Position numbers and translations under genes: made by a program. DNA of 64,000 nucleotides from Deroplatys truncata. Taxonomy: Eukaryota > Arthropoda > Insecta > Mantodea > Mantidae. Under the pieces are notes generated by a model. It searched no databases and was not told the origin of the DNA. It saw only the letters and a list, made by a program, of their open reading frames with translations. Of this stretch, positions 1-10,948 are shown piece after piece; within the stretch, counting starts at the first letter, position 1; the number at the start of each line of letters is the position of its first letter. The DNA is taken from the NCBI GenBank assembly GCA_030765065.1, contig CM060979.1, positions 19,249,001-19,313,000 of the forward strand, written 5' to 3'.

Positions 1-347
1 TATTAGATGTAACTACGTTTCAATATGCACGATGTCGTTGTTTCAGCTTAGCGGCCGCGCATATTTTACTATTAAACAGCATTAATAGTTTATCCATACC
101 CATCTACTCACGATGTATAAAAACTCGTGCACCTATAACCGTATGTTAATAACCATCTTAATGCAATGCAGTGCTGACTGACCTGTCATCTGTAGCCTGT
201 GACCTATATTCGAAGCCATAAGCAACACACTCTAATAAACAATTAATATGTACTTGCAACGCTGTGCAAGGATGACAAACTGCAAACCAATATTGAGGGC
301 ATAAAATCCCTGTTCCTAATGGTGAATCATGACATAGGTTTTAAAAA
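1..347. other. Unassigned AT-rich stretch
   Basis: No coding region, RNA gene or clear repeat is recognised. It ends where the first B-family element begins. Confidence 0.5.
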
Positions 348-985
348 TCTGATGTGTTACATTCACATGGATCTCTCTACCCTCTATCGCTCATAAGTAG
401 GTACAGAAATTAGTCGTATGAAACTTTATTGTCCTATCTACTTCATTTCAATCGAGATAAAACTTTCCAGAAATAGCTACATTACACATTTCGTTATAGA
501 TACAAAGAGAACAGCGATAGTCAAATGTTTAAGAGCTGCACGCTATATACTGGCCTTAAAATTCCATTCTCTTTCCATTACATCACGAGAAACAACTGAA
601 ATTCGACAGGAACTTAAAAGAATGACAAAGTATTAAATTACTCGAACCATTAATAACGGTTATCTCGGATCATTTAACGTTTATCAGTTATACAGGATTA
701 TACCAATTCCTTCCAAATAAAGAGGCCTTCCCGGAAAATTTAAGATATATACTTCATTTGTCATGTAAATATCTTTAATATAGGTTTTTTTCAAACTCGT
801 TTGAGCCTTTTGTCAGAAAATCAAAACATTCGAAAAACGTTCCATGAAAACGTTTGGGATGGGGATTTTCTTGACTTGTCCAAATTTTCGTTTTCGAGTG
901 AAGCTGTTCACAGATACACACACATACACACACACCCAAGCATATGGACATATTTAAAAAAAATTACGTGGTAGAAACAGCAAAA
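348..985 (+). repeat. Family B element, copy 1
   Basis: The copy opens with TCTGATGTGTTACATTCACA and closes with a GTGGTAGAAACAGCAAAA variant of the family terminus. B is a diverged relative of family A: both share the start motif, an internal ACTTTCTCTAC-like block near the 5' end, a G-rich block before a short CA tract, and the 3' GTAGAGAAAGTAAAA end. Here the 5' block reads ATCTCTCTACC. A short open frame inside (418-636) is not conserved between copies, so I do not treat it as a gene. Confidence 0.75.
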
Positions 986-1539
986 ATACAATTTTAAGAC
1001 AACCAAAAACAAGCACCGGAGAGAGGTAAAATAAGTCGGCCACGTCAATATGCACAAAAAGCAAAACACTTTTTTAGGCTTGAAGGCGTATTTATCCCCT
1101 TAAGAGACGTAAAGAATTCCAAGTCAGTTTGCAGCATTATTAATTTAATCGTCATTAAGAATTATCTCTTGGCTTACCCTAAAAAGGCTGCTTACAATAT
1201 GTGAGGTAGCAGAAACACTGGTTGATAATGTGTTTTTATGTTTTAAAAGTATCTTGTGCATATAAAAAAAGTTGAGCTTCATCCAAGAGAAGCCTTAGCA
1301 AGTCCCCCCCCCCTCCCACTTAACCGAGATACGAAGAGAGAACTAAGTTGAATCAGCCAGCAAAAAGGTGTCTTTTGGCTGCTGTAGATTAACGATAACG
1401 AAGCAAGAACTGTGAAGCAGGCCCATTTAGGATTTACAGCTTTACTTTTTCACTCAAGTACACGCACCCAAAAACCTGCTGGTGCTGCTAATTATACCAA
1501 CTTTGACGCAACAAAGCCATGTCAAATGGATTATTTTTT
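986..1539. other. Unassigned stretch
   Basis: No gene recognised. It contains a C-rich run near 1303-1317. Confidence 0.5.
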
Positions 1540-1689
1540 GCTCAACTTCAAAAAATATTATGGAATACATTCACACGGATTTTTCTACCTCTATCATTTA
1601 TTAGTGGAAGTATTGTACTCCACCCAAAAATTCGATACAGAGATTTCACCGGAAATATATGTTTTGAGACGCTCTGAATTAAAAAAAAT
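1540..1689. repeat. A/B family fragments, rearranged
   Basis: A B-like 5' segment (ACATTCACACGG..., then a tract like TCTACCTCTATC) runs straight into the reverse complement of an A-family 3' end (TCCACCCAAAAATTCGATAC). It looks like a recombinant or deleted pair of elements just upstream of the tandem A cluster. Confidence 0.6.
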
Positions 1690-2172
1690 CTGATGTGTTA
1701 CACTCACATGACTTTCTCTACTCTTGTACAAACTATTTTTACAAAGGTAGAATCAGATGACTGAAAAATTCAATGCCATAGCCGGGATTTGAACCACGGC
1801 TATGGCATTGAATTTTTCAGTCATCTGATTCTACCTTTCCAACCCTGTCCAACACACGGCTTGTGTGAAAGAACAATTAATTCTATTTTTACAAACCCTT
1901 ATTCCCCATATATTTCATATTAATCGACATAAACATTTGCAGAAACGATCTTTTGACATGCAGAGAGAATTACATTTTACACATAGCGACCAGTTCTAAA
2001 AATACTTGACTATCGCTTAAGGCGTACTATGTTCCCCTTGTTTTGTATTTGCAACGGAAATATAGAAATACAGAAGCCTTTAAGCATAGACATATCTCTT
2101 AATAGCTGGTTACTAGGTGCAGCACCATTCTCTTTGCCACAGTTTAATACTCTTTGCATATGCAAGACAAAA
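1690..2172 (+). repeat. Family A element, copy 1, scrambled and carrying an insertion
   Basis: It begins with the standard A-family 5' end and is interrupted by a 137-bp SINE-like foldback (1746-1882). It then resumes, but its middle third is in the opposite orientation (the stretch with the CTTGACTATCGCTTAAGG-like motif). The end matches the forward strand again. It is the first and most degraded member of the head-to-tail run up to 5770. Confidence 0.7.
1746..1882 (-). mobile_element. SINE-like retroposon with perfect 42-bp foldback
   Basis: The insert is bounded by a 13-bp direct repeat, CTATTTTTACAAA, at 1733-1745 and 1883-1895. This is a target-site duplication of the length made by LINE-machinery retroposition. 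Positions 1743-1784 and 1797-1838 are perfect reverse complements (42 of 42) around a 12-base loop. The loop and its edges hold a tRNA B-box on the minus strand (GGTTCAAATCCC). Hence I read it as a tRNA-derived SINE fragment duplicated in inverted orientation. The host is an A-family element. Mechanism is inference; the arms, loop and duplication are direct observations. Confidence 0.75.
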
Positions 2173-2174
2173 AA

Positions 2175-3068
2175 TCTGATGTGTTACACTCACATGACTT
2201 TCTCTACTCTTGTACAATCTAATTTTACAAACGCCTATTCTCCATATGTTTCATGTTAATCGAGATATCGAGATGTCAATCTTATTGGTAATTTTCTTGT
2301 AGATGCAAGGGGAATATGGTAGCTTTTAAGCGATAGTCAAATATTTTAACGCTGGTTGCTATGTGGCAAATTCCATTCTCTTTGCAATTTCAGGACATAA
2401 ACAAAATGAATAACGAATTTGAGAAAAAGTATAAGTATTGGAAAATTTAAGGAAATAACAAGCAATATCTCGAAAACGGTTCACTCAACAAAAGAAACGT
2501 ATATGACATAAGTTGTGTATTTTAACGCGATCTACATATTTTGTGTAGTAAAATTTTGTCTATCTCTTATGGTTTACCAGTTATGCAAAAGTCGTTCACA
2601 ATGAAGAATATTTTTGGAAACATTCCCAGAAAATTCGAGATATACATTTTATTTGTCATGACAATATCTTAAACATATGATATTTTAATCAAAATCGTTA
2701 GAGTCGTTTTTGAGAAAATTAAAATTTTCGAAAAATGTTCCATGTAAAGGGTAGTCTGGGGTGGGGGGATTTTCTTGAAAACCTTCGTGTCGCATCTCTG
2801 GAAGATACTGAACCTAAATACCAAGTTTGGTGTTTATCCGACTGTTCGTTTTTGAGTTATGCTGTTCACAGACACACAGACACACAGACAGACAGACACA
2901 CAGACACACAGACACACAGACAGACACACACACGGACATGTTTCCAAAAATGCTTTTTTTGGATTCAGTGATTCTCAAAACATGTATTTCCGGTGAAATC
3001 TCGGTATCGAATTTTTGGGTGGAATGCAATACTTCCCCTACTTACTATACGTAGTAGAGAAAGTAAAA
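2175..3068 (+). mobile_element. Family A element, copy 2 (full length)
   Basis: A complete non-coding element of about 0.9 kb. It opens with TCTGATGTGTTACACTCACA and has ACTTTCTCTACT about 20 bp in. It contains a G-rich block near 2758-2767 and a CACAGA/CACACA microsatellite at about 2870-2935. It closes with a TACTA/TAGTA mini-hairpin and GTAGAGAAAGTAAAA. Open frames across the microsatellite recur in other copies only because the DNA is nearly identical; they look nothing like a transposase. Asymmetric terminal inverted repeats, central microsatellite and 3' hairpin suggest a non-autonomous Helentron-type element, by inference. It abuts copy 3. Confidence 0.8.
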
Positions 3069-3072
3069 AAAA

Positions 3073-3970
3073 TCTGATGTGTTACACTCACATGACTTTC
3101 TCTACTCTTGTACAAACTATTTTTACAAACGCTTATTCTCCATCTACTTCATGTTAATCGAGATAAACATTTGCAGACTCTATCTTATTGCTAATTTTCT
3201 TGTAGATGTAGGGGAAAATATATTTACAAGGGCAATATAGAACAACAGTAGCCTTTAAACACATACATATCTCTTAATAGCTGGTTGCTAGGTGCAACAC
3301 CATTCCCTTTGCCACAGATTATAACTCTTTGCATATCCAAGACAAAAAAAATGAATAACGAATTCCCATTTGAGAAAATAAGTATTGAAAAATTTAAGGG
3401 AATAACAAGCAATATCTCGAAAATGGTTCACTCAACAAAAAAAGTGTATATGACATAAATTGTGTATTTTAACGCGATCTACATTTGTTGTGTAGTAAAA
3501 TTTTGTCTATCTCTTATGGTTTACCAGTTATGCAAAAGTCGTTCACAATAAAGAATACTTTTGGAGACATTCCCAGGAAATTCAAGATATACATTTTATT
3601 TGTCATCAAAATATCTTAAACATATGATATTTTAATCAAAATCGTTAGAGCCATTTTTGAGAAAATTAAAATTTTCGAAAAATCTTCCATGTAAAGGGTA
3701 CTCTGGGGTGGGGGGATTTTCTTGAAAACCTTCGTGTCGCATCCTTGGAAGATACTGAACCCAAATACCAAGTTTGGTGTTTATCCGACTGTTCGTTTCT
3801 GAGTTATGCTGTTCACAAACACACACACAGACACACAGACACACACACGGACATGTTTCCAAAAATGCCGGGGGTCTCAAAACATGTATTTCCGGTGAAA
3901 TTTCGGTATCGAAATTTTGGGTGGAATACAATACTTCCCCTACTTACTATACGTAGTAGAGAAAGTAAAA
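3073..3970 (+). mobile_element. Family A element, copy 3 (full length)
   Basis: Head-to-tail with copy 2 and separated from it only by a few A residues. Same ends, G-rich block (about 3710) and CA tract (about 3820-3852). It differs mostly by point changes and tract length. The segment before the 3' end lacks the usual TTTTTTTGGATTCA block. Confidence 0.8.
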
Positions 3971-4002
3971 ATTACCAAATCGAACTAACTTAGATAAAAA
4001 AA

Positions 4003-4888
4003 TCTGATGTGTTACACTCACATGACTTTCTCTACTCTTGTACAATCTAATTTTACAAACGCCTATTCTCCATATGCTTCATGTTAATCGAGATATGGAC
4101 ATGTTAATCTTATTGGTAATATTCATGTATATGCAAGTGGAGTATGGTAGCTTTTAAGCGATAGTCAAATATTTTAACGCTGGTTGCTATGTGGCGCATT
4201 CCATTCTCTTTGCATGTCCAGGACATAAAAAAATGAATAACGAATTTGAGAAAAAGTATAAGTATTGGAAAATTTAAGGAAATAACAAGCAATATCTCGA
4301 AAACGGTTCACTCAACAAAAGAAATATATATGACATAAGTTGTGTATTTTAACGCGATCTACATTTTTTGTGTAGTAACATTTTGTCTATCTCTTATGGT
4401 TTACCAGTTATGTAAAAGTCGTTCACAATGAAGAATACTTTTGGAGACATTCCCAGAAAATTCGAGATATACATTTCATTTCCCATGACATTATCTTAAA
4501 CATATGATATTTTCATCAAAATCGTTAGAGCCATTTTTGAGAAAATTAAAATTTTCGAAAAATCTTCCATGTAAAGGGTAGTCTGGGGTGGGGGGATTTT
4601 CTTGAAAACCTTCGTGTCGCATCTCTGGAAGATACTGAACCTAAATACCAAGTTTGGTGCTTATCCGACTGTTCGTTTTTGAGTTATGCTGTTCACAGAC
4701 ACACAGACACACACACACACACACAGACACACACACACACAGACACACACACGGACATGTTTCCAAAAATGCTTTTTTTGGATTCAGGAGGTCTCAAAAC
4801 ATGTATTTCCGGTGAAATCTCGGTATCGAATTTTTGGGTGGAATGCAATACTTCCCCTACTTACTATACGTAGTAGAGAAAGTAAAAA
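4003..4888 (+). mobile_element. Family A element, copy 4 (full length)
   Basis: Same orientation as copies 2 and 3, after about 30 bp of unrelated spacer. The microsatellite (about 4697-4753) is longer and CA-richer. Both terminal signatures are intact, and it runs directly into copy 5 through a short A-run. Confidence 0.8.
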
Positions 4889-5770
4889 TCTGATATGTTA
4901 CACTCACATGACTTTCTCTACTCTTGTACAATCTATTTTTACAAAGCCTATTCTCCATATGCTTCATATTAATCGAGATATCGAGATGTCAATCTTATTG
5001 CTAATTTTCTTGTAGATGCAAGGGGAATATGGTAGCTTTTAAGCGATGGTCAAATATTTTAACGCTGGTTGCTATGCGGCGCATTCCATTCTCTTTGCAA
5101 GTCCAGGATATAAAAAAATGAATAACGAATTTGAGAAAAAGTATAAGTATTGGAAAATTTAAGGGAATAACAAGCAATATCTCGAAAACGGTTCACTCAA
5201 CAAAAGAAATGTATATGACATAAGTTGTGTATTTTAACGAGATCTACATTTATTGTGTAGTAAAATTTTGTCTATCTCTTATGGTTTACCAGTTATGCAA
5301 AAGTCGTTCACAATGAAGAATACTTTTGGAGACATTCCCAGAAAATTCGAGATATACATTTCATTTCTCATGACATTATCTTAAATATATGATATTTTCA
5401 TCAAAATCGTTAGAGCCATTTTTGAGAAAATTAAAATTTTCGAAAAATCTTCCATGTAAAGGGTAGTCTGGGGTGGGGGGATTTTCTTGAAAACCTTCGT
5501 GTCGCATCTCTGGAACATACTGAACCTAAATACCAAGTTTGGTGTTTATCCGACTGTTCGTTTTTGAGTTATGCTGTTCACAGACACACACACACACAGA
5601 CACACACACACACACACAGACACACACACACACACGGACATGTTTCCAAAAATGCTTTTTTTGGATTCAGGAGGTCTCAAAACATGTATTTCCGGTGAAA
5701 TCTCGGTATCGAATTTTTGAGTGGAATGCAATACTTCCCCTACTTACTATACGTAGTAGAGAAAGTAAAA
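4889..5770 (+). mobile_element. Family A element, copy 5 (full length)
   Basis: The fourth complete head-to-tail member. Its start reads TCTGATATGTTAC, one change from the consensus. The CA tract spans about 5583-5635. Its 3' end abuts an inverted copy. Confidence 0.8.
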
Positions 5771-6487
5771 AAGCATTTTTGGAAACATGTCCGTGTGTCT
5801 GTCTGTGAACAGCATAACTCTGAAACGAACAGTCGGATAAACACCAACCTTGGTATTTAGGTTCAGTACCTTCCAGAGATGCGACACGAAGGTTTTCAAG
5901 AAAATCCCCCCACTCCACATTACCCTTTACATGGAACATTTTTCGAAAATTTTAATGTTCTCAAAAATGGCTCTAACGATTTTGGTTAAAATATCATATG
6001 TTTAAGATATTTTCATGACAAATAAAATGTATATCTTGAATTTTCTGGGAATGTCTCCAAAAGTATTCTTCATTGTGAACAACTTTTGCATAACTGGTAA
6101 ACCATAAGAGAAAGACAAAATTTTACTACACAAAACAGATGGCGTTAAAATACACAATCTATGTCATATACATTTTTTTTTGTTGAGTGAACCATTTTCG
6201 AGATATTGCTTGTTATTCCCTTAAATTTTGCAATACTTTATACTTTTTCTCAAATTCGTTATTCATTTTGTTTGTCCTGGACATGCAAAGAGAATGGAAT
6301 ACTCCACATAGCAACCAGCTCTTAAAATAATTAACTATCCCTTAAAGCCTACCAATTCCCCTTGCATCTACAAGAAAATTAGCAATAAGCTTAACATCTC
6401 GATTAACATGAAGCATATGGAGAATAAGCGTTTGTAAAAATAGTTTGTACAGGAGTAGAGAAAGTCATGTGAGTGTAACACATCAGA
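5771..6487 (-). mobile_element. Family A element, copy 6, 3'-truncated
   Basis: Inverted relative to copies 1-5. It lacks the usual 3' terminal hairpin segment and begins inside the element near the microsatellite (AAGCATTTTTGGAAACATGT). It ends with the reverse complement of the standard 5' end (GTAACACATCAGA). Confidence 0.75.
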
Positions 6488-6561
6488 ATTTTTTTTCTAT
6501 CTACTTCATTTTAACCTGAATAAATCCTTGCAGAAATAGTTACATTACACATTTCGTTATA

Positions 6562-7830
6562 CGAGGGCAGTCCCAGGAGTACCCGACCTGACATATAGAT
6601 GGTGGTTGTACCTTAAAATGACTGTTGTAGAAAGTACCAACCTTATAAAGCTTAAGTCTGAAGTTTGATGATGCTACGTTGTATAGCAAATGTTTGGCAG
6701 CCATCAATAGTGAACTCTCTCAGTGAATTTGTAAACATGGATAAAAAAAAAGGTCATTCTTACGTGATACAATACTTTCATTTGAAAGGCCTTACTAATA
6801 CTAAAGCTAAACTAGATTCTACTCTGGGGGGAGTCTGCTCCTTCGTTTTACAACAGTAAAATATTGGGTGGCAGAGTTTAAGCGAGGCCGTGCGAGCTGC
6901 AGTGGTCGACCAAATGAAGTGACCACGCCAGAAATTGTGAAGAAAATCCACAAAATGGTATTGGATGACCGTCGACTGAAAGTGCACGAGCTAGCAGACA
7001 TCGTAGGCATTTCAAAAAGTCCTGTACGTCGCATACTGACTGAAAATTTAGACATGAGAAAGCTATGCGCAGGATGGATGCCGCGTTTACTCACAATGGA
7101 ACAAAAGCAGCGTGAGGATGTTTCAGTCGAGTGTTTGGCGATGTTTTGCTGCAATAAAGCCTAGTTTTTGCGTCGATTCATAACCATGGATGAAACATGG
7201 GTCTATCACTTCACACCTGAGATGAAGGTACAATCAAAACAGTGGATTGAAAGGGGAGAATCGGCTCCAAAGAAGGTGAGACAGTTCCATTTGCAGGCAA
7301 GGTCATGGTGTAAGTTTTTTGGAATATGTGTGGAATAATTTTCATTGATAATCTTTAAAAAGAAATAGCAATCAATGGCAAGTATTGTGCAAAATTATTG
7401 CAGCATTTGAATGATGAAGTCAAGCAAAAACGGCCGCATTTAGTGGAAAAGAAACGTTTGTTTCATCAAGACAAGCACCAATTCACACATCCATTATCGC
7501 CATGGTCAAAATCAATGAGTTAAAGTTCCAATTGCTTCCTCAGGCACCCTATTCGCCAGATTTAGCCACCTGTGATTATTTTCTGTTTCCAAAGTTGAAG
7601 AAATAGCTTGGTGGTAAAAGATTTGCCAACAGTGAAAAGGTGGAGTCTGCAGTTGATGGCTATTTTGCAGAACTCGACGATTCTCACTATAAACAGGGTA
7701 TCGAAGCTTTTGAACATCGCTGGGAAAAGTGTATCGAGCTGAAAGGAGACTATGTAGAGAAATTAAGATGTTTTTCCCCAACAATTTTGGTGTTTTCTTT
7801 GTTAGGTGACTACTTCTGGGACAGCCCTCG
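6562..7830 (+). mobile_element. mariner (Tc1/mariner) transposon, degenerate
   Basis: Terminal inverted repeats CGAGGGCAGTCCCAGGAGTA at the left and the reverse complement of TACTTCTGGGACAGCCCTCG at the right differ at two positions. The element is flanked by TA at 6560-6561 and 7831-7832, the standard mariner duplication. Its 1269-bp length is normal for a complete mariner. It lies inside a B-family element, so it is younger than that copy, yet its coding region is broken. Confidence 0.9.
6739..7770 (+). pseudogene. mariner transposase, broken (DD34D type)
   Basis: Translated pieces in two frames cover a mariner transposase. There is an N-terminal helix-turn-helix part from about 6739, a second helix-turn-helix region (ELADIVGISKSPVRRIL, about 6990-7040), MDETWVYHF with the first catalytic Asp (7186), HQD with the second (about 7470), and YSPDLATCDYFLFPKL with the third (about 7550-7590). 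Breaks include a frame change near 6850, an in-frame TAG at 7162-7164, further frame changes around 7280-7500 and a stop after KLKK near 7604. No functional protein is expected. The frequency of breaks suggests an old copy. Family assignment rests on the three motifs and the mariner termini. Confidence 0.85.
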
Positions 7831-8110
7831 TACATACACGAAGGGAACATTTCGAGGCTTTAATACCGAATATCTCAGAAAGGTTTATGCCGTAAAATCG
7901 CTAACTCGAAAAACTTGAAAAAAGGTATTTTCTTGTAAACTTTCGAGTTCCATGTTTGGGAGATACTGAACTGAATAACAAGTTCTTTTAAAATGCTTCT
8001 TCTGGATTCACGGTGCCTCAAAACATGTATATTCGGTGAAATATCGATATCGAATTTTTGGGTGGAGCCTTCTCTACCTTATGATGTAGAGAAAGTCATA
8101 TGAATGTAAC

Positions 8111-8640
8111 ACATTGGTTTCCTTTTTTTATTTCTGACATGTTTAAATTAAACATTTTAATACATTTGCTAAATGAATTTAAATAATTTGGTATGAAATG
8201 TGAACAACCCGATCTCGACCAACAGGCCCCTGCTGATGTAAACGGAATTTAAAGTGCTGCACATATTTGCGGTTATTTCGCTGCTGCATGGTAGGACGGG
8301 TTTCTGATCCATGCAATTCGATGTTTTAACCGATACATTCAGCCCCATGTCAGCAGTCATCGTCACGCTCTCCTGCTTGACGTGATTAATGAATTCCATG
8401 TCATCATGGGGAGGTGTTGCGTTTTCCACTTGGGAAAATACAATAGTCGATTCAAGTAGTCGATGAAATACACCACTGTGAAAAGAGCCGAATGCTTTAT
8501 TGTTAATCGCCAAACGCTACAGCAAACATAATTTCGACGGAAAAAAACACCAGATTAGGCCTCATAGGCTTACAATTTTAGCATACGAAACAAAGCCACG
8601 GCCTTAACTATTTCACTGCAACCTCCACTTTAGTTTTTAT
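8111..8640 (-). other. Mostly unassigned; possible host exon remnant
   Basis: A minus-strand frame at 8169-8513 (114 codons) is less AT-biased than its surroundings. It includes an acidic stretch (PPHDDMEFINHVKQES), and a pyrimidine-rich tract ending in AG sits near 8426-8440 on the minus strand, where a 3' splice site could lie. I do not recognise the protein. It could be a chance frame or part of an unrecognised repeat; no second copy is seen in the window. Confidence 0.25.
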
Positions 8641-8930
8641 GTGTACACTCGCTTCCATTTATGCAGTCACCACAGCTTCGGGAAGCATTTTACCAACTTT
8701 CTCAGCGGGCTCGGAACAGGGAGGCATGTGTCTGGAGCGTTTTGTCTTTGTTGCTTGACCAAGCAGTGGTGTGTGTTAACTGTAGCTCACGCGATTGTGC
8801 AAATATTTCGGAGGTGCATCGGGGAAAAAATTGTGCGTACATATGTGGCAAGCCAATTTGTCATTTGAGGACTGCTAGGGCAATTCCTTGCAGCATTCGC
8901 ATGGAGAGACTATTAAAATAATGTGTCCCC
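8641..8930 (+). repeat. Repeat family E, copy 1 (Cys-rich coding remnant?)
   Basis: The sequence from TGTACACTCGCTTCC to about 8930 recurs at 33622-33900. Both copies can be read as SPQLREAFYQLSQ-like followed by VVCVNCSSRDC and other Cys/His residues, weakly reminiscent of the Cys-rich C-terminus of piggyBac-type transposases. The frame is broken differently in the two copies. The family name is not secure; only the repetition is certain. Confidence 0.5.
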
Positions 8931-8967
8931 TTCAAGAGCAAAAAAAGTACAAAAAGATGTACGAGCA

Positions 8968-9621
8968 GTCGCATAAACACCAAACTTGGTATTTAGGTTC
9001 AGCATCTTCCAGAGATGCGACACGAAGGTTTTCAAGAAAATCCCTCCACCCCAGATTACACTTTACATGGAACATTTTTCGAAAATTTTAATTTTCTCAA
9101 AAATGGCTCTAACGATTTTGATTAAAATATTTTCATGACAAATGAAATGTATATCTCGAATTTTCTGGGAATGTCTCGAAAAGTATTCTTCATTGTGAAC
9201 AACTTTTGCATAACTGGTAAACCATAAGAGATAGACAAAATTTTACTACACAAAAAATGTAGATCGCGTTAAAATACACAATTTATGTCATATACATTTT
9301 ATTTGCTGAGTGAACCATTTTCGAGATATTGCTGGTTATTCCCTTAAATTTTCCAATACTTTACTTTTCTCAAATGGGAATTCGTTATTCGTTTTTTTTT
9401 TTTTTTTGTCCTGGAAATGCAAAGAGAATGGAATACTCCACATAGCAACCAGCTCTTAAAATATTTGACTATCGCTTAAAGCCTACCAATTCTCCTTGCA
9501 TCTACAAGAAAATTAGCAATAAGATTAACACCTCGATTAACATGAAGTAGATGGAGAATAAGCGTTTGTAAAAATAGTTTGTACAAGAGTAGAGAAAGTC
9601 ATGTGAGAGTAACACATCAGA
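8968..9621 (-). mobile_element. Family A element, copy 7, 3'-truncated
   Basis: Inverted copy beginning at the block upstream of the microsatellite (AAACACCAAACTTGGTATTT) and ending at the standard 5' terminus (AACACATCAGA at 9611-9621). The microsatellite and hairpin end are missing. A T-run of about 15 near 9393-9407 is private to this copy. Confidence 0.8.
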
Positions 9622-9649
9622 TTTTTATATAATATGTCGACTCAAAATT

Positions 9650-10260
9650 AAATCATATGACAACTCATTTATGTCGAATACCGAGCGGGATATCTCAGGT
9701 GGCAACGTCGTGTCCCGCATTCGGCAGGTCGTGGGTTCGATTCCCGTGGCCGACCATCCTGATCGATGGGTGTTTTTGAGTTTCCCCGAGTCGCCAGGCG
9801 AATGCTGGTAAGGATCATTACTCCCGAATTTCCTGTCCCTATATTTCACCTCCATTCTCATTTCACTTCACCTTTCATCTGCTTGGTCTTTTTCAGGGTT
9901 GTACATGTGGACGGGATGTCTCGGGGTGTGCATGGCGGGGAAAATAATGCTCAGTGGAAACCTACATCTTCCGGAATGGGGCGGTCTCCGGCTTCTGGGC
10001 TCCCCACGGGGGGAAAGGGAGCCAGTTGCACCAGTGCCCATCCAGGGAGTTTAAAATCTGTGAATGGTAGGAACCCTGCCCTTTGCACGGCATGCCCCTG
10101 GTGCGACCGCCCCTGTCTCCTCTCACCTTATCTCTTCCTTCCGGGGCACCCCGTTCGAGTCAGATACAAAAGAGCCTATGTAGGTCGACGTGCTAAGTCC
10201 ATCCTTGGAATTCTCATCCTAATGTACGCCGAATTATCTCATGGTTTATTTTCAACAAGT
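9650..10260 (+). mobile_element. tRNA-derived SINE-1, copy 1
   Basis: A tRNA-like head at about 9680-9765 carries a canonical pol III B-box GGTTCGATTCC (9734-9744) and an A-box-like TATCTCAGGTGGCAACG upstream. The body contains GTTTCCCCGAGTCGCCAGG. A homologous unit with the same head, body and distal part lies at 37240-37740, which shows dispersal. At about 0.5-0.6 kb it is long for a SINE. The open frame inside (9766-10263) is not conserved in the other copy. Confidence 0.8.
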
Positions 10261-10948
10261 TAAAGTGCATAGAACGTTGTAACAAATTCGTAGATAATCC
10301 TAATATCACACTTGTTTTATAAATTCCTATTTCATTTCAACTATGAAGAAGCTGATGATAATTCTATGGTAGTTGGACTCATTACAGTATTAGCAACAAC
10401 GCACAGGCTTTCACCACGGTGTGCCGATAAAAATTTCTCTGCATGCCATATAGGTAGGCGGTGGAAGTCAAACATAGCAGTGGATAAAAGAATCATTACG
10501 ACTAACGCAAAAATGTATTTTAAAAAAAAGTCATATATGATGTTACCATAGCCTCGTGAGTGGCAAACGAATTTTATTGAAACTCGATATCGACAAATTA
10601 ACCAAATTTCGTCCACAGTTAAAATTTAATTAAAACAGAAAAGCTTGTGAAGCCAATTTCAATTTTGTACATCCTCCTACAGCAACCTGAAGACCCTTGT
10701 GGAATCACAGTTCCTACCACAACATTGTATGGATTTTAATAAATGTTTCTCAATGTGTTGAAAAGCTCGATCCCTTTCCTAACGCACAAAGCGAGTGAAA
10801 TTCCTATAGCGCTGGGCTAAAGTACATCCATTCCTGCCTTGAAACTTAAACTCTTTTTTTATTTTCTATAATTATTTTAGACCGGACCGAGTGAGTACCT
10901 TTAAATGCCATAACTTAAATTTGGTTTGTATGTCATCCTTTGAAGTTT
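10261..10948. other. Unassigned; short shared block near the end
   Basis: No gene recognised. The stretch 10865-10895 (TTTTAGACCGGACCGAGTGA inside it) is nearly identical to one at 52787-52815, next to a reverse transcriptase relic, so it is probably a fragment of a dispersed repeat. Confidence 0.4.

Larger units (their letters stand above)
6488..8110 (+). repeat. Family B element, copy 2, split by a mariner
   Basis: B-family sequence before 6560 (TACATTACACATTTCGTTAT) resumes after 7832 and continues to 8110, interrupted by a 1.27-kb mariner between duplicated TA dinucleotides. The terminus is unusual: instead of GTAGAGAAAGTAAAA it ends as GTAGAGAAAGTCATATGAAT, the reverse complement of a B 5' end. 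The copy is therefore recombinant, or ends in a second inverted copy. Confidence 0.7.

Noticed and set aside
1690-5770. CRISPR-like array (regular direct repeats)
   Set aside because: The units are about 0.9 kb and continuous with no spacers, in a eukaryotic transposable-element setting.
2735-5808. Conserved-looking short proteins (starting MFHVKG or MVFIRLF) repeated along the window on both strands
   Set aside because: They track the near-identical DNA of family A, run through the microsatellite, shift frame between copies and occur on both strands. No start, domain or coding-type substitution pattern supports a protein.
6562-7830. A functional mariner transposase
   Set aside because: Stops and several frame changes break it, despite clean termini.
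9681-9765. A functional tRNA gene
   Set aside because: The A- and B-boxes are good, but the head is joined to a dispersed body and recurs at 37240, so it is a SINE.
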